Assembly: GCA_003514205.1 (NCBI GenBank)
Contig: DORQ01000183.1
Coordinates: 1 to 5,855 of the forward strand
Direction of reading: 5' to 3'
Source of the DNA: Acidimicrobiaceae bacterium
GTDB lineage: Bacteria; Actinomycetota; Acidimicrobiia; Acidimicrobiales; Microtrichaceae
DNA: 5,855 nucleotides
This document shows, in pieces, positions 1 to 5,178 of this stretch. The position numbers and the translations under genes are program-made. Under the pieces are notes generated by a model. That model ran no database searches, had not been told where the DNA came from, and worked only from the letters and a program-made list of their open reading frames with translations. Every line of letters begins with the position of its first letter. Position 1 is the first letter of the stretch.

Positions 1-41
1 GTCTGCGTGCGGTTTCGTGTTCCCGGTGGGTGAAGATGCAT
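1..41 (-). CDS. Start of an unidentified gene under cobalamin riboswitch control (5' end only)
   Basis: Only 13 complete codons are visible, reading M-H-L-H-P-P-G-T-R-N-R-T-Q, and the frame is open to the window edge. The start is chosen because the ATG at 41-39 is preceded by GAAGGG with six bases between AAGGG and the ATG, a good ribosome binding site. That site lies in a hairpin at the end of a cobalamin riboswitch. The product cannot be named from these residues. Genes behind B12 riboswitches usually encode cobalamin synthesis or uptake proteins, or B12-independent isozymes of B12-dependent enzymes, so one of these is likely, but this is inference from the regulator alone. Confidence 0.5.
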   Translation of the reverse strand, partial: MHLHPPGTRNRTQ

Positions 42-47
42 CGGTTT

Positions 48-77
48 CCCTTCAGTGGTGAGGACGACTGAAAAGGG
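48..77 (-). promoter_or_regulatory. Ribosome-binding-site sequestering hairpin (riboswitch expression platform, P13-like)
   Basis: Read on the minus strand, CCCTTTTCAGT (77-67) pairs with ACTGAAGGG (56-48). The result is a 9-bp stem with two bulged T residues and a 10-base loop. The 3' arm contains the Shine-Dalgarno sequence of the gene starting at 41, so the closed hairpin should block translation. The loop contains GUCC (65-62), which is complementary to GGAC in the L5 loop of the aptamer (205-202). A kissing contact between L5 and a platform loop is known for cobalamin riboswitches, and this hairpin sits where that partner is expected. The pairing is read from sequence and not tested. Confidence 0.62.
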
Positions 78-93
78 CCCGAAGGCAGCCCCC
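71..93 (-). promoter_or_regulatory. Alternative GC hairpin with UUCG loop: anti-sequestor or terminator
   Basis: On the minus strand the segment starts with five G (93-89), contains GCC-UUCG-GGC (86-77) and ends in CCUUUU (76-71). It can fold as GCC/GGC closed by a UUCG tetraloop plus GG/CC, or as GGGC/GCCC with a 9-base loop. Both folds consume bases 75-77, which the sequestering hairpin also needs, so the two structures exclude each other. The four U residues make it look like a weak intrinsic terminator. Its overlap with the sequestor's 5' arm makes an anti-sequestor role at least as likely. Confidence 0.45.
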
Positions 94-129
94 AACCGCT
101 GTCCACGACGGTTTGGTGTTGAGGCGAAG

Positions 130-244
130 TGAGTTCGGCATTCCGGCTTGTCGACGGCCACCCGAAGGCAGGTCGATCTACGGTTGCGGGACAGCGCCGG
201 AGTCCGACCGGCTTTCCCGAAGCTCGCTTCAGACTCTGAACCCA
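130..244 (-). ncRNA. Cobalamin (vitamin B12) riboswitch aptamer
   Basis: The minus strand holds the conserved cobalamin riboswitch core. CGGGAAAGCCGG (219-208) is followed by a 7-base loop and CCGGC (200-196), which gives the P5-L5 hairpin. Then comes GCUGUCCCGCAACCGU (195-180), a close match to the B12-box consensus. Helix P3 is CGGGA (219-215) with UCCCG (191-187). A following hairpin, UCGAC (176-172) with GUCGA (155-151), carries a UUCG loop. CAAGCCGGAAUGCC (150-137) matches the family's 3' conserved segment. The ends close with UGGGUUC (244-238) and GAACUCA (136-130), seven pairs including one G-U. At 115 bases it is compact, with little beyond the core. It lies directly behind the lipid kinase gene and points to the gene starting at 41. 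Confidence 0.9.
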
Positions 245-257
245 ACCACAGGTTGGG
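241..257 (-). repeat. Local hairpin just upstream of the riboswitch core
   Basis: This is a perfect 7+7 inverted repeat with a 3-base loop: CCCAACC-TGT-GGTTGGG on the minus strand, starting eight bases after the lipid kinase stop codon. Its 3' arm (247-241) overlaps the 5' arm of the aptamer-closing helix (244-238), so the two cannot form together. It has no U tract, so a simple terminator for the kinase gene is less likely than a part in riboswitch folding. The arm CCCCAACC (258-251) is also complementary to GGTTGGGG at 97-90 downstream of the aptamer. Confidence 0.5.
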
Positions 258-265
258 GCTTACCG

Positions 266-1189
266 TCAATCCTGCAACGGCATCACAAGGTTGAGCGCTT
301 CAGGGTGAAACAAGAACTCAAGGCGCATCTCGTCTCCACAGTCGTCGCCATCCACCTGGTACGGGGTGGGGTGATAGGCCTCGATGGTGGCCCCGAAAAG
401 ATCAGCCCGGTAGTCGACGATTGAGGAACGCGTCGTTGCATCGGGGGATCGGAGCGTCGCAAACATCAGTCGCAGGAAGCTGAGGGACTTCATCTTGGTC
501 ATAGTGACCGCTGCGAGCGGCCGATCCAAGGTTGCGTCAGGGCTGAGGCTGAACGGGGTCGTGCCGACATAGGTATAGGGATTCGTGTTGAGGATGACCG
601 AAAAGTACCCGCCGTCGACTCGGACCCCATCTTCGTAGGTAATGGAAAAGTGCGGGTTCTTCCGGTCGTACAGTCCAAAGAAGGTCTCAAGCCCGCACCA
701 GATAAAGAGCGGATGACTTGCATATTTCTTCACCTTGGCCCGTTTCTCGACCTGCCGGACAAGTCGAGCATCCCAGCCAACACCGGTATGGAAGAGGAAG
801 TAGCGACCATTGACTGAACCGAGCCCGATTCTTTTCACTTCTCCAGCGTTCATGGCTTCAATCATCGACATGGTCGCTTCGATCGGGTCATCGCTGAGGC
901 CAATGGTTCGGGCAAACACGTTGGTGGAGCCTCCGGGGAGCGCCACCAGCGCGGTGGATGTTCCAGCGAGGCCATTGGCGGCCTCATTCAGCGTGCCATC
1001 GCCGCCCATCACCACCACCGCCTCGAAACCGCTGCGCGCTGCATCTGCTGCGAGTTCAGTTGCGTGGCCACGGTGCGTTGTGTCGACGCGTTCAACCTCG
1101 TGATCGGCAGTGAGCAGCTTGTGAATGATCACCTGACGGCGGGCAGTGACCGAGGAGGCGACAGGATTAACGAGGAAGAGCACACGCAT
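266..1189 (-). CDS. Diacylglycerol kinase-type lipid kinase (DagK/YegS/BmrU family)
   Basis: This 307-residue protein should phosphorylate a lipid alcohol such as diacylglycerol, using ATP, on the inner face of the membrane. It shows the catalytic-domain start VLFLVNPVAS, the nucleotide-binding GGDGT (about 62-66), PGGSTN (85-90), GVGWDA in the middle (136-141) and a late QVDGDD (278-283), where family members usually have a VDGE-like motif. Length and motif order match full-length bacterial members, and the exact lipid substrate cannot be read. The ATG at 1189 is preferred because MRVLFLVNP is the usual N-terminus; a GTG at 1198 would add only three residues. No Shine-Dalgarno precedes either start. 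A TANNNT element (TACGGT, 1202-1197) lies seven bases before the ATG, which suggests leaderless mRNA. The gene is divergent from etfB. Confidence 0.88.
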   Translation of the reverse strand: MRVLFLVNPVASSVTARRQVIIHKLLTADHEVERVDTTHRGHATELAADAARSGFEAVVVMGGDGTLNEAANGLAGTSTALVALPGGSTNVFARTIGLSDDPIEATMSMIEAMNAGEVKRIGLGSVNGRYFLFHTGVGWDARLVRQVEKRAKVKKYASHPLFIWCGLETFFGLYDRKNPHFSITYEDGVRVDGGYFSVILNTNPYTYVGTTPFSLSPDATLDRPLAAVTMTKMKSLSFLRLMFATLRSPDATTRSSIVDYRADLFGATIEAYHPTPYQVDGDDCGDEMRLEFLFHPEALNLVMPLQD

Positions 1190-1196
1190 GCCGAGC

Positions 1197-1202
1197 ACCG
1201 TA
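1197..1202 (-). promoter_or_regulatory. Candidate -10 element of the lipid kinase gene (leaderless)
   Basis: TACGGT on the minus strand fits the TANNNT pattern and ends seven bases before the ATG at 1189. That would place the transcription start at or next to the start codon. There is no convincing -35 match 17-18 bases upstream, where the inverted repeat at 1219-1234 lies. This is a weak pattern call, supported mainly by the absence of a ribosome binding site. Confidence 0.3.
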
Positions 1203-1216
1203 GTTGCTGGCTCGTT

Positions 1217-1246
1217 TTGTTACCGACGGGTAACTGTTGGCAAACT
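1217..1246 (+). promoter_or_regulatory. Candidate etfBA promoter
   Basis: TTGTTA (1217-1222) and CAAACT (1241-1246) are separated by 18 bases, and the second hexamer ends seven bases before the etfB ATG. The arrangement is the same as in the better-matching promoter at 4037-4066. Both hexamers are imperfect. The palindrome at 1219-1234 covers the -35 element and most of the spacer, so a bound protein would block RNA polymerase. No Shine-Dalgarno precedes etfB, which fits a leaderless transcript. Confidence 0.3.
1219..1234. promoter_or_regulatory. Perfect inverted repeat, likely repressor operator between lipid kinase and etfB
   Basis: GTTACC-GACG-GGTAAC is a perfect 6+6 palindrome with a 4-base spacer. 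It lies 19 bases before the etfB ATG and 29 before the lipid kinase ATG, in a 64-base divergent intergenic region. It overlaps the candidate etfB promoter and the -35 area of the kinase promoter. Size and symmetry resemble operators of TetR-family regulators, which often control fatty acid degradation genes in actinobacteria. The regulator is not encoded in this window, and assigning it to a TetR protein is inference. Confidence 0.6.
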
Positions 1247-1253
1247 CTCCTAC

Positions 1254-2030
1254 ATGAATGTCGTCGTATGCGTAAAGCAGATCCCGGACCCGGCTGACCC
1301 GGGTGCGTTGGATCCCACAACCAAAACACTCAAGCGAGATGGCAAGCTCATCTTGGATGAATCCGATAGCTATGGCGTTGAAATGGCGCTTCAGCTCGTC
1401 GGAGATTCCGGTGAGGTAACGCTCGTCTCCATGGCGCCCAATGGTGAGGTGTCGGGTCTGCGCACGGCGCTGGCAATGGGCGCAGCCAAAGCAGTGCTCG
1501 TTTCCGACGATGCGCTCAAGGGCTCGGATTCGCTCACCACAGCGAAGGTCCTCGCGAAGGCGATCGGCCGGGCTGGCGACTACGACCTAGTTCTCGCTGC
1601 TACCGAATCCTCTGACGGTTACACCGGTACGGTGCCGGAGCAGATCGCAGAGGTCCTCGGGCTTCCCTCGGTTACCTTCGCAAAGTCGATCACCGTCGAT
1701 GGGTCATCCATCAAGGTTGATCGCCAGACCGAGGCTGGTTACGACGAGGTTACCTGCCCACTTCCCGCCGTGGTCTCGGTGACCGCTGGTGTGGTTGAGC
1801 CCCGCTATCCGTCGTTCAAGGGGATCATGGCAGCAAAGAGCAAGCCAGTCGATCAGGTAGGCATTGCCGACCTTGGCCTTGACGCTGGTGCAGTCGGTTG
1901 GGCTGGAGCCGGTCAGGAAATTGTTGAGGTGGTTGCCGCTGAAGCCCGTGAGGCAGGCGAAGTCATCGAGGACGACGGCGAGGCGTACAACCGAATCGTC
2001 ACCTTCTTGTCCGATCTGAAAGTGATCTGA
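1254..2030 (+). CDS. etfB: Electron transfer flavoprotein beta subunit
   Basis: This 258-residue protein is the AMP-binding beta subunit of the soluble heterodimer that accepts electrons from acyl-CoA dehydrogenases and passes them to ETF-quinone oxidoreductase. The N-terminus MNVVVCVKQIPDP is typical of the family and fixes the ATG at 1254. An in-frame extension upstream would run through the divergent promoter region. The nucleotide-binding stretch ATESSDGYTGTVPEQ spans about 116-130, and the ETF-beta signature VDRQTEAGYDEVTCPLPAVV lies at about 155-174. The docking loop EPRYPSFKGIMAAK (182-195) has Phe188 where the human protein has its anchor leucine. Length is normal. etfA follows after eight bases, so the two genes form one operon. 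No Shine-Dalgarno precedes the start, and the upstream palindrome suggests repression. Confidence 0.97.
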   Translation: MNVVVCVKQIPDPADPGALDPTTKTLKRDGKLILDESDSYGVEMALQLVGDSGEVTLVSMAPNGEVSGLRTALAMGAAKAVLVSDDALKGSDSLTTAKVLAKAIGRAGDYDLVLAATESSDGYTGTVPEQIAEVLGLPSVTFAKSITVDGSSIKVDRQTEAGYDEVTCPLPAVVSVTAGVVEPRYPSFKGIMAAKSKPVDQVGIADLGLDAGAVGWAGAGQEIVEVVAAEAREAGEVIEDDGEAYNRIVTFLSDLKVI

Positions 2031-2032
2031 GG
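2029..2032 (+). promoter_or_regulatory. Ribosome binding site of etfA
   Basis: GAGG overlaps the etfB TGA stop codon and is six bases before the etfA ATG at 2039. This arrangement suggests translational coupling of the two subunits, which are needed in equal amounts. Confidence 0.55.
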
Positions 2033-2038
2033 TTCACC

Positions 2039-3007
2039 ATGACTGTTTCAAAGATTTGGGTATTCGCAGAAGGTAGCGGCGGAGTTGTCTCCTCCATCAC
2101 CTGTGAGATGTTGGCCAAGGCTCGTGAGCTTGCTGGCACCGTGGAATGTGTCTGGGCCGGCGGCGATGCCGACGCAGTCGCAGCAACACTTGGCGCACAC
2201 GGTGCCTCCAAGGTCCTGTCAGTCGGCGATCTTGGCGGTTCGCTTGCCGGTGTTCCCGTTGCCTCGGCGATCGCAGCGGCAGTAGCTGCTGGCAATGGTC
2301 CCGATGCGATCATGCTCGGCACCACCTATGACGGTCGCGATGTTGCCGGTCGTTTGTCAGTGAAGCTCGATGCGCCGGTTATCACCAACGTGGTCGATAT
2401 CGTCGAGCGCGACGGCGGTCTCGCCGGCGTCGAGCCAATCTTCGGTGGAACACAGAACGTGTTCACCAAGTTCACTGGCGACAAGGTGGGAATCTTCCTT
2501 GTTCGACCCAAGAGCTTTGCTGCCGAAGAGACCGGTGGCGGCGCAGCAGCGGTGGAAGCACTTGCTGGCGGCGATGCCGGATCAAGCGCCGGCGCAACCA
2601 TCGTGACCCGCCACGTCGAGGAAAAGTCAGGTCCTCAGCTGGATGAGGCTGCGGTTGTAGTTTCTGGCGGCCGTGGGCTTGGCGAGGTAGCGAACTTCCA
2701 GCTCATCGAGGATCTGGCCAAGGCGCTTGGGGCAGCTCCCGGTGCGTCGCGAGCCATCGTTGATGCCGGCTGGGTTCCATACTCCTACCAGGTCGGGCAA
2801 ACCGGCAAGGTAGTGAAGCCGACTGTCTACATTGCAGCGGGCATCTCGGGCGCCACCCAGCACTTGGTTGGGATGAAGGGCTCCAAGCACATCATCGCGA
2901 TCAACAAGGATCCGGAAGCACCGATTTTCTCGGTGGCCGACCTCGGCATCGTGGGAGATGTACACAAGGTGCTGCCAAAGCTTCTTGAAGCTCTGCAGAA
3001 CCGATAG
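2039..3007 (+). CDS. etfA: Electron transfer flavoprotein alpha subunit
   Basis: This 322-residue FAD-binding alpha subunit pairs with EtfB. The N-terminal domain starts IWVFAEG and contains the conserved [15 protein letters not shown] region (about 93-107). The C-terminal FAD domain shows VVSGGRGLG (207-215), [12 protein letters not shown] (250-261) and the ETF-alpha signature [12 protein letters not shown] with AIN at 264-289. It ends in [13 protein letters not shown], as usual. A stretch rich in Gly and Ala at 165-187 forms the linker between the domains. Length and residues are those of a working ETF of the acyl-CoA dehydrogenase type, without sign of an electron-bifurcating FixB extension. 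The ATG is supported by GAGG six bases upstream. No dehydrogenase or quinone oxidoreductase gene is adjacent. Confidence 0.97.
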   Translation: MTVSKIWVFAEGSGGVVSSITCEMLAKARELAGTVECVWAGGDADAVAATLGAHGASKVLSVGDLGGSLAGVPVASAIAAAVAAGNGPDAIMLGTTYDGRDVAGRLSVKLDAPVITNVVDIVERDGGLAGVEPIFGGTQNVFTKFTGDKVGIFLVRPKSFAAEETGGGAAAVEALAGGDAGSSAGATIVTRHVEEKSGPQLDEAAVVVSGGRGLGEVANFQLIEDLAKALGAAPGASRAIVDAGWVPYSYQVGQTGKVVKPTVYIAAGISGATQHLVGMKGSKHIIAINKDPEAPIFSVADLGIVGDVHKVLPKLLEALQNR

Positions 3008-3062
3008 CTCATCACGAACTGAACGAGGCCAACACAACGTTGGTTTCACACATACCTGCTGA

Positions 3063-3096
3063 AGAGGCCGTCTCACCCCTGGGTGAGACGGCCTCT
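3063..3096. terminator. Strong hairpin terminator between etfA and the convergent SCO1664-type gene
   Basis: A perfect 15-bp stem, AGAGGCCGTCTCACC (3063-3077) with GGTGAGACGGCCTCT (3082-3096), encloses a CCTG loop. It lies 55 bases after the etfA stop and 29 bases before the stop of the opposing gene, so it can end transcription from both sides. Neither side has a U tract, which is common for hairpin terminators in high-GC actinobacteria. Confidence 0.85.
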
Positions 3097-3125
3097 CTCG
3101 TTGAATTCGTCCGATGTGGTTCAGC

Positions 3126-3872
3126 TCACACCATTGGCCACGGGTACCGGCGGCCTGTCGGATCGCTGGGGAACACTGGATTCTCTAGGACCCAGCTTGC
3201 TCGTTGCATCAGGGCCTGGATTTCCGCAGGAGTGAGAAGCTCGGTGAGTCCTTCGGGTATTGATGCGGCAGTGAGGTGTTCAATAGCCTCGACATCTTCG
3301 GGCGACAGTTCGTCGCCAGCGAAGTCCCACAACACCGTTCGAAGCTTGAACTCCTCGTGAAAGCTCAAACCGTGGTCGATTCCCCAGCAATGGTCCTCCT
3401 GGTCAATGAGGATGTGGCCACCTTTGCGGTCAGTGTTGTTGGTGATGAGATCAAACAGACAGATCCGCTCGAGCTGGTTGCGGAGTTGTGGATCGGTGCC
3501 AAAGGTGAAGTAGTGCTCGTCGAAGCGGGCGGGGATGAAGTACTGGAGGGATCCAATTCCAAGCGGGCCCTCGACCTCCACAGTCGGGGGAACAATCCAC
3601 CATCCAAGCCACCTGGCAGTTTCGTAGGCCGCAACTTCCCGCCGCCACAGGCCCGCGGGAAAGTCCCACAGTGGCTTCTCGCCCGAGGCAGGTTTATAGA
3701 TGGCTGGAAGAACATGGTCGACCATGGCCTCGGTTCCAGCGACAGACGTGAGGTAGGTGCCGTTGGAACTCCAGGGCATTCTTCCGAGGATCTCGATCTC
3801 GCCAGTTTGTAGAACGAGGATGGAGTTGGGGTCGCGTGGAGCCAATGTTGGCTGCGGCCAGGGATCAGCCAT
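3126..3872 (-). CDS. SCO1664-family protein (PI3/PI4-kinase-like fold)
   Basis: This 248-residue protein resembles the actinobacterial SCO1664 family, which carries a divergent phosphatidylinositol 3/4-kinase-like core. Its biochemical activity is not established. Visible marks are VLQTGEIEILGRMPWSSNGTY near the start, the lysine motif IYKPASGEKPLWDFPAG (58-74), the catalytic-loop-like LITNNTDRKGGHIL (142-155) and the metal-site-like GIDHGLSFH (164-172). EFKLRTVLWDF (174-184) is also typical. The lysine, NNTDRK and D166 are all kept, so an ATP-binding fold is likely intact. The ATG at 3872 is supported by AGGTGA (3885-3880), six bases upstream. In other actinobacteria this gene follows the DUF3090 gene directly; here a lipoprotein gene lies between them. 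Confidence 0.88.
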   Translation of the reverse strand: MADPWPQPTLAPRDPNSILVLQTGEIEILGRMPWSSNGTYLTSVAGTEAMVDHVLPAIYKPASGEKPLWDFPAGLWRREVAAYETARWLGWWIVPPTVEVEGPLGIGSLQYFIPARFDEHYFTFGTDPQLRNQLERICLFDLITNNTDRKGGHILIDQEDHCWGIDHGLSFHEEFKLRTVLWDFAGDELSPEDVEAIEHLTAASIPEGLTELLTPAEIQALMQRASWVLENPVFPSDPTGRRYPWPMV

Positions 3873-3904
3873 TGGGTAGTCACCTATGAATCATTGAGGT
3901 CCAA

Positions 3905-3926
3905 GCCATCAGAACCCTCCGATGGC
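3905..3926. repeat. Inverted repeat in the divergent region upstream of the SCO1664-type gene
   Basis: GCCATC (3905-3910) and GATGGC (3921-3926) are perfect complements separated by ten bases. They lie 33 bases upstream of the start at 3872. It could be an operator or a small RNA hairpin. A 6-bp repeat of this kind can occur by chance, so support is weak. Confidence 0.25.
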
Positions 3927-4036
3927 CCCCCAATCTAGAGCGTCGACGAACCGTCGCGTCCCCCGGGTCTGAGATGAATGCTGACGGATCTGTGGTGCCG
4001 ATGCCATGGTGTACCCGTTCTGGGGCCTTGGCCCCA

Positions 4037-4066
4037 TTGTCATGATCCGCTCAAGGCTCGTACCAT
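4037..4066 (+). promoter_or_regulatory. Promoter of the lipoprotein gene
   Basis: TTGTCA (4037-4042) matches the -35 consensus in five of six bases. After an 18-base spacer, TACCAT (4061-4066) matches the -10 consensus in four of six, including the key T-A and final T. The expected transcription start falls at about 4073-4074, on the ATG chosen for the lipoprotein, which has no ribosome binding site. Promoter and start call support each other. Confidence 0.5.
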
Positions 4067-4073
4067 TGCCCGG

Positions 4074-5126
4074 ATGATCCAACGCTGTAGAATCATCGCA
4101 GTGGCCGCGCTCGGGTTGGTTGGGGCGTTGATCACCAGCTGTGCGCCCACAAACCCAACGAGTGGCCCCATCGCTGCCAACGTAGTGCCCAACCATGTCC
4201 GATTGATCTTCGCCCGGACCGCGTCGGGTGCAACGAGCAATCAGGCGCTGCTCTTCTCGACCACTCAGTCTGGCTCGGTTCCTTTTGATGCCAATGACTG
4301 GAACCAAGTCGAATCAGCTCGACCGAATGGGTGGAAGGTTGTTGAGGACGCTGGCGCGAATGTACTGCGGGCGGTTGATTCAGGTGGAAACACGCTCTCG
4401 ACGATCGCAACACCGCTCGTTCCGCCACCGCTGCCAACCCCAGGGTATTGGCAGGTACCGCGAGAGGTTTCACCGGATGGATCGCGTGTGTTCGTCTCCC
4501 ACGAATGGTTCGACCTCGCATCAAATTCGATCACAATGGTGAATACCCAGATCTTCTCCATGGCAACTGGCCAGGCAGCCAGCCCAGTTGTTCCGGCATT
4601 TCGACCGATCTGGAGCGCTGACAGCACGCGAATCGCTTGGGCGGAAGCAATGTCGTTGAAGACGGTGTCATCAAGCGTGTCAGCGGTTCCCGTAACCGTT
4701 ACCACCGCTCCAGCAAACCTCCTGTGTGCTCGTCCGACAGGATGGACCTCGACGGATCGAATTGTTGTCTGGTGCGGAAAGACCGAACCATTCGGAGGCT
4801 CAGTCGAGCGTGTGACCTGGAGCGTGGACGCCACGGGCGCCAATCTGCGCGAGTTGCACCGATCCACGGTTCCGGTGACCTCGTGGTTTACCTCCCTGGA
4901 TCACATCACAAAATCTCTGGTGATTCCTGGCACCGACGACGTGGTCCTCTCGATCCCCGAGCAGACCACGACCACATTCGGGCAGATGTACGGGCTGTCG
5001 CTCTTTCTGCAAAAGGACGTGGCCGGTTCGACCCCGCTCCGGTTGACATCACCAAACCCTCAACTCGTGCAGGGCTCGGTGTTCACCTGGGTCGACAGCG
5101 CAGAGGGCGTGTATTACACGCCGTGA
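4074..5126 (+). CDS. Secreted lipoprotein with beta-propeller-like (TolB/PD40-type) repeats
   Basis: I do not recognise this 350-residue protein as a named family. From the ATG at 4074 it has a type II signal peptide: short basic n-region MIQRCR, hydrophobic IIAVAALGLVGALI, and lipobox I-T-S-C with the lipidated cysteine at 23. The mature part should be anchored on the outer face of the cytoplasmic membrane. Segments VSPDGSRVFVSHEW (132-145), PIWSADSTRIAWAE (178-191) and TWSVDATGANLREL (248-261) resemble blades of TolB/PD40 propellers. Cys218 and Cys234 could form a disulfide. An in-frame ATG at 3978 would add 32 residues before the signal peptide and is unlikely. The gene has its own promoter, probably gives leaderless mRNA, and faces against its neighbours on both sides. 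Its role is unknown. Confidence 0.8.
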   Translation: MIQRCRIIAVAALGLVGALITSCAPTNPTSGPIAANVVPNHVRLIFARTASGATSNQALLFSTTQSGSVPFDANDWNQVESARPNGWKVVEDAGANVLRAVDSGGNTLSTIATPLVPPPLPTPGYWQVPREVSPDGSRVFVSHEWFDLASNSITMVNTQIFSMATGQAASPVVPAFRPIWSADSTRIAWAEAMSLKTVSSSVSAVPVTVTTAPANLLCARPTGWTSTDRIVVWCGKTEPFGGSVERVTWSVDATGANLRELHRSTVPVTSWFTSLDHITKSLVIPGTDDVVLSIPEQTTTTFGQMYGLSLFLQKDVAGSTPLRLTSPNPQLVQGSVFTWVDSAEGVYYTP

Positions 5127-5138
5127 TCGCGACAGCTG

Positions 5139-5157
5139 AGGCCGCATCCGACGGCCT
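5139..5157. terminator. Possible bidirectional terminator between convergent genes
   Basis: AGGCCG (5139-5144) and CGGCCT (5152-5157) form a 6-bp GC-rich stem with a 7-base loop, in the 52-base gap between the convergent lipoprotein and DUF3090 genes. There is no U tract on either side, so it is a weak candidate whose position is its best support. Confidence 0.4.
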
Positions 5158-5178
5158 GCCTCTCGCCACGTTGACGGC

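Noticed and set aside
71..93. Reading the GC hairpin with UUUU purely as an intrinsic terminator
   Set aside because: The stem is short and bulged, the U run is only four, and the downstream Shine-Dalgarno hairpin argues for translational control. It is kept as an alternative only.
113..424. Plus-strand open frame of 103 codons at the left side
   Set aside because: It runs antisense through the riboswitch and into the 3' end of the lipid kinase gene, and its translation shows no recognisable domain.
1146..1253. Upstream in-frame start for etfB
   Set aside because: It would overlap the divergent kinase gene, promoter and palindrome. The family N-terminus begins at MNVVVCVKQIPDP.
3276..3812. 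Plus-strand open frame of 178 codons
   Set aside because: It is antisense to the SCO1664-type gene, whose conserved kinase-like motifs show the minus strand is the coding one.
3944..3956. CGACG-AAC-CGTCG short inverted repeat
   Set aside because: Five base pairs in GC-rich DNA is easily chance, and it has no link to a start or stop.
3978..4073. Upstream ATG giving the lipoprotein a 32-residue extension
   Set aside because: The extension is not signal-like and would bury the signal peptide. The promoter at 4037-4066 lies inside it.
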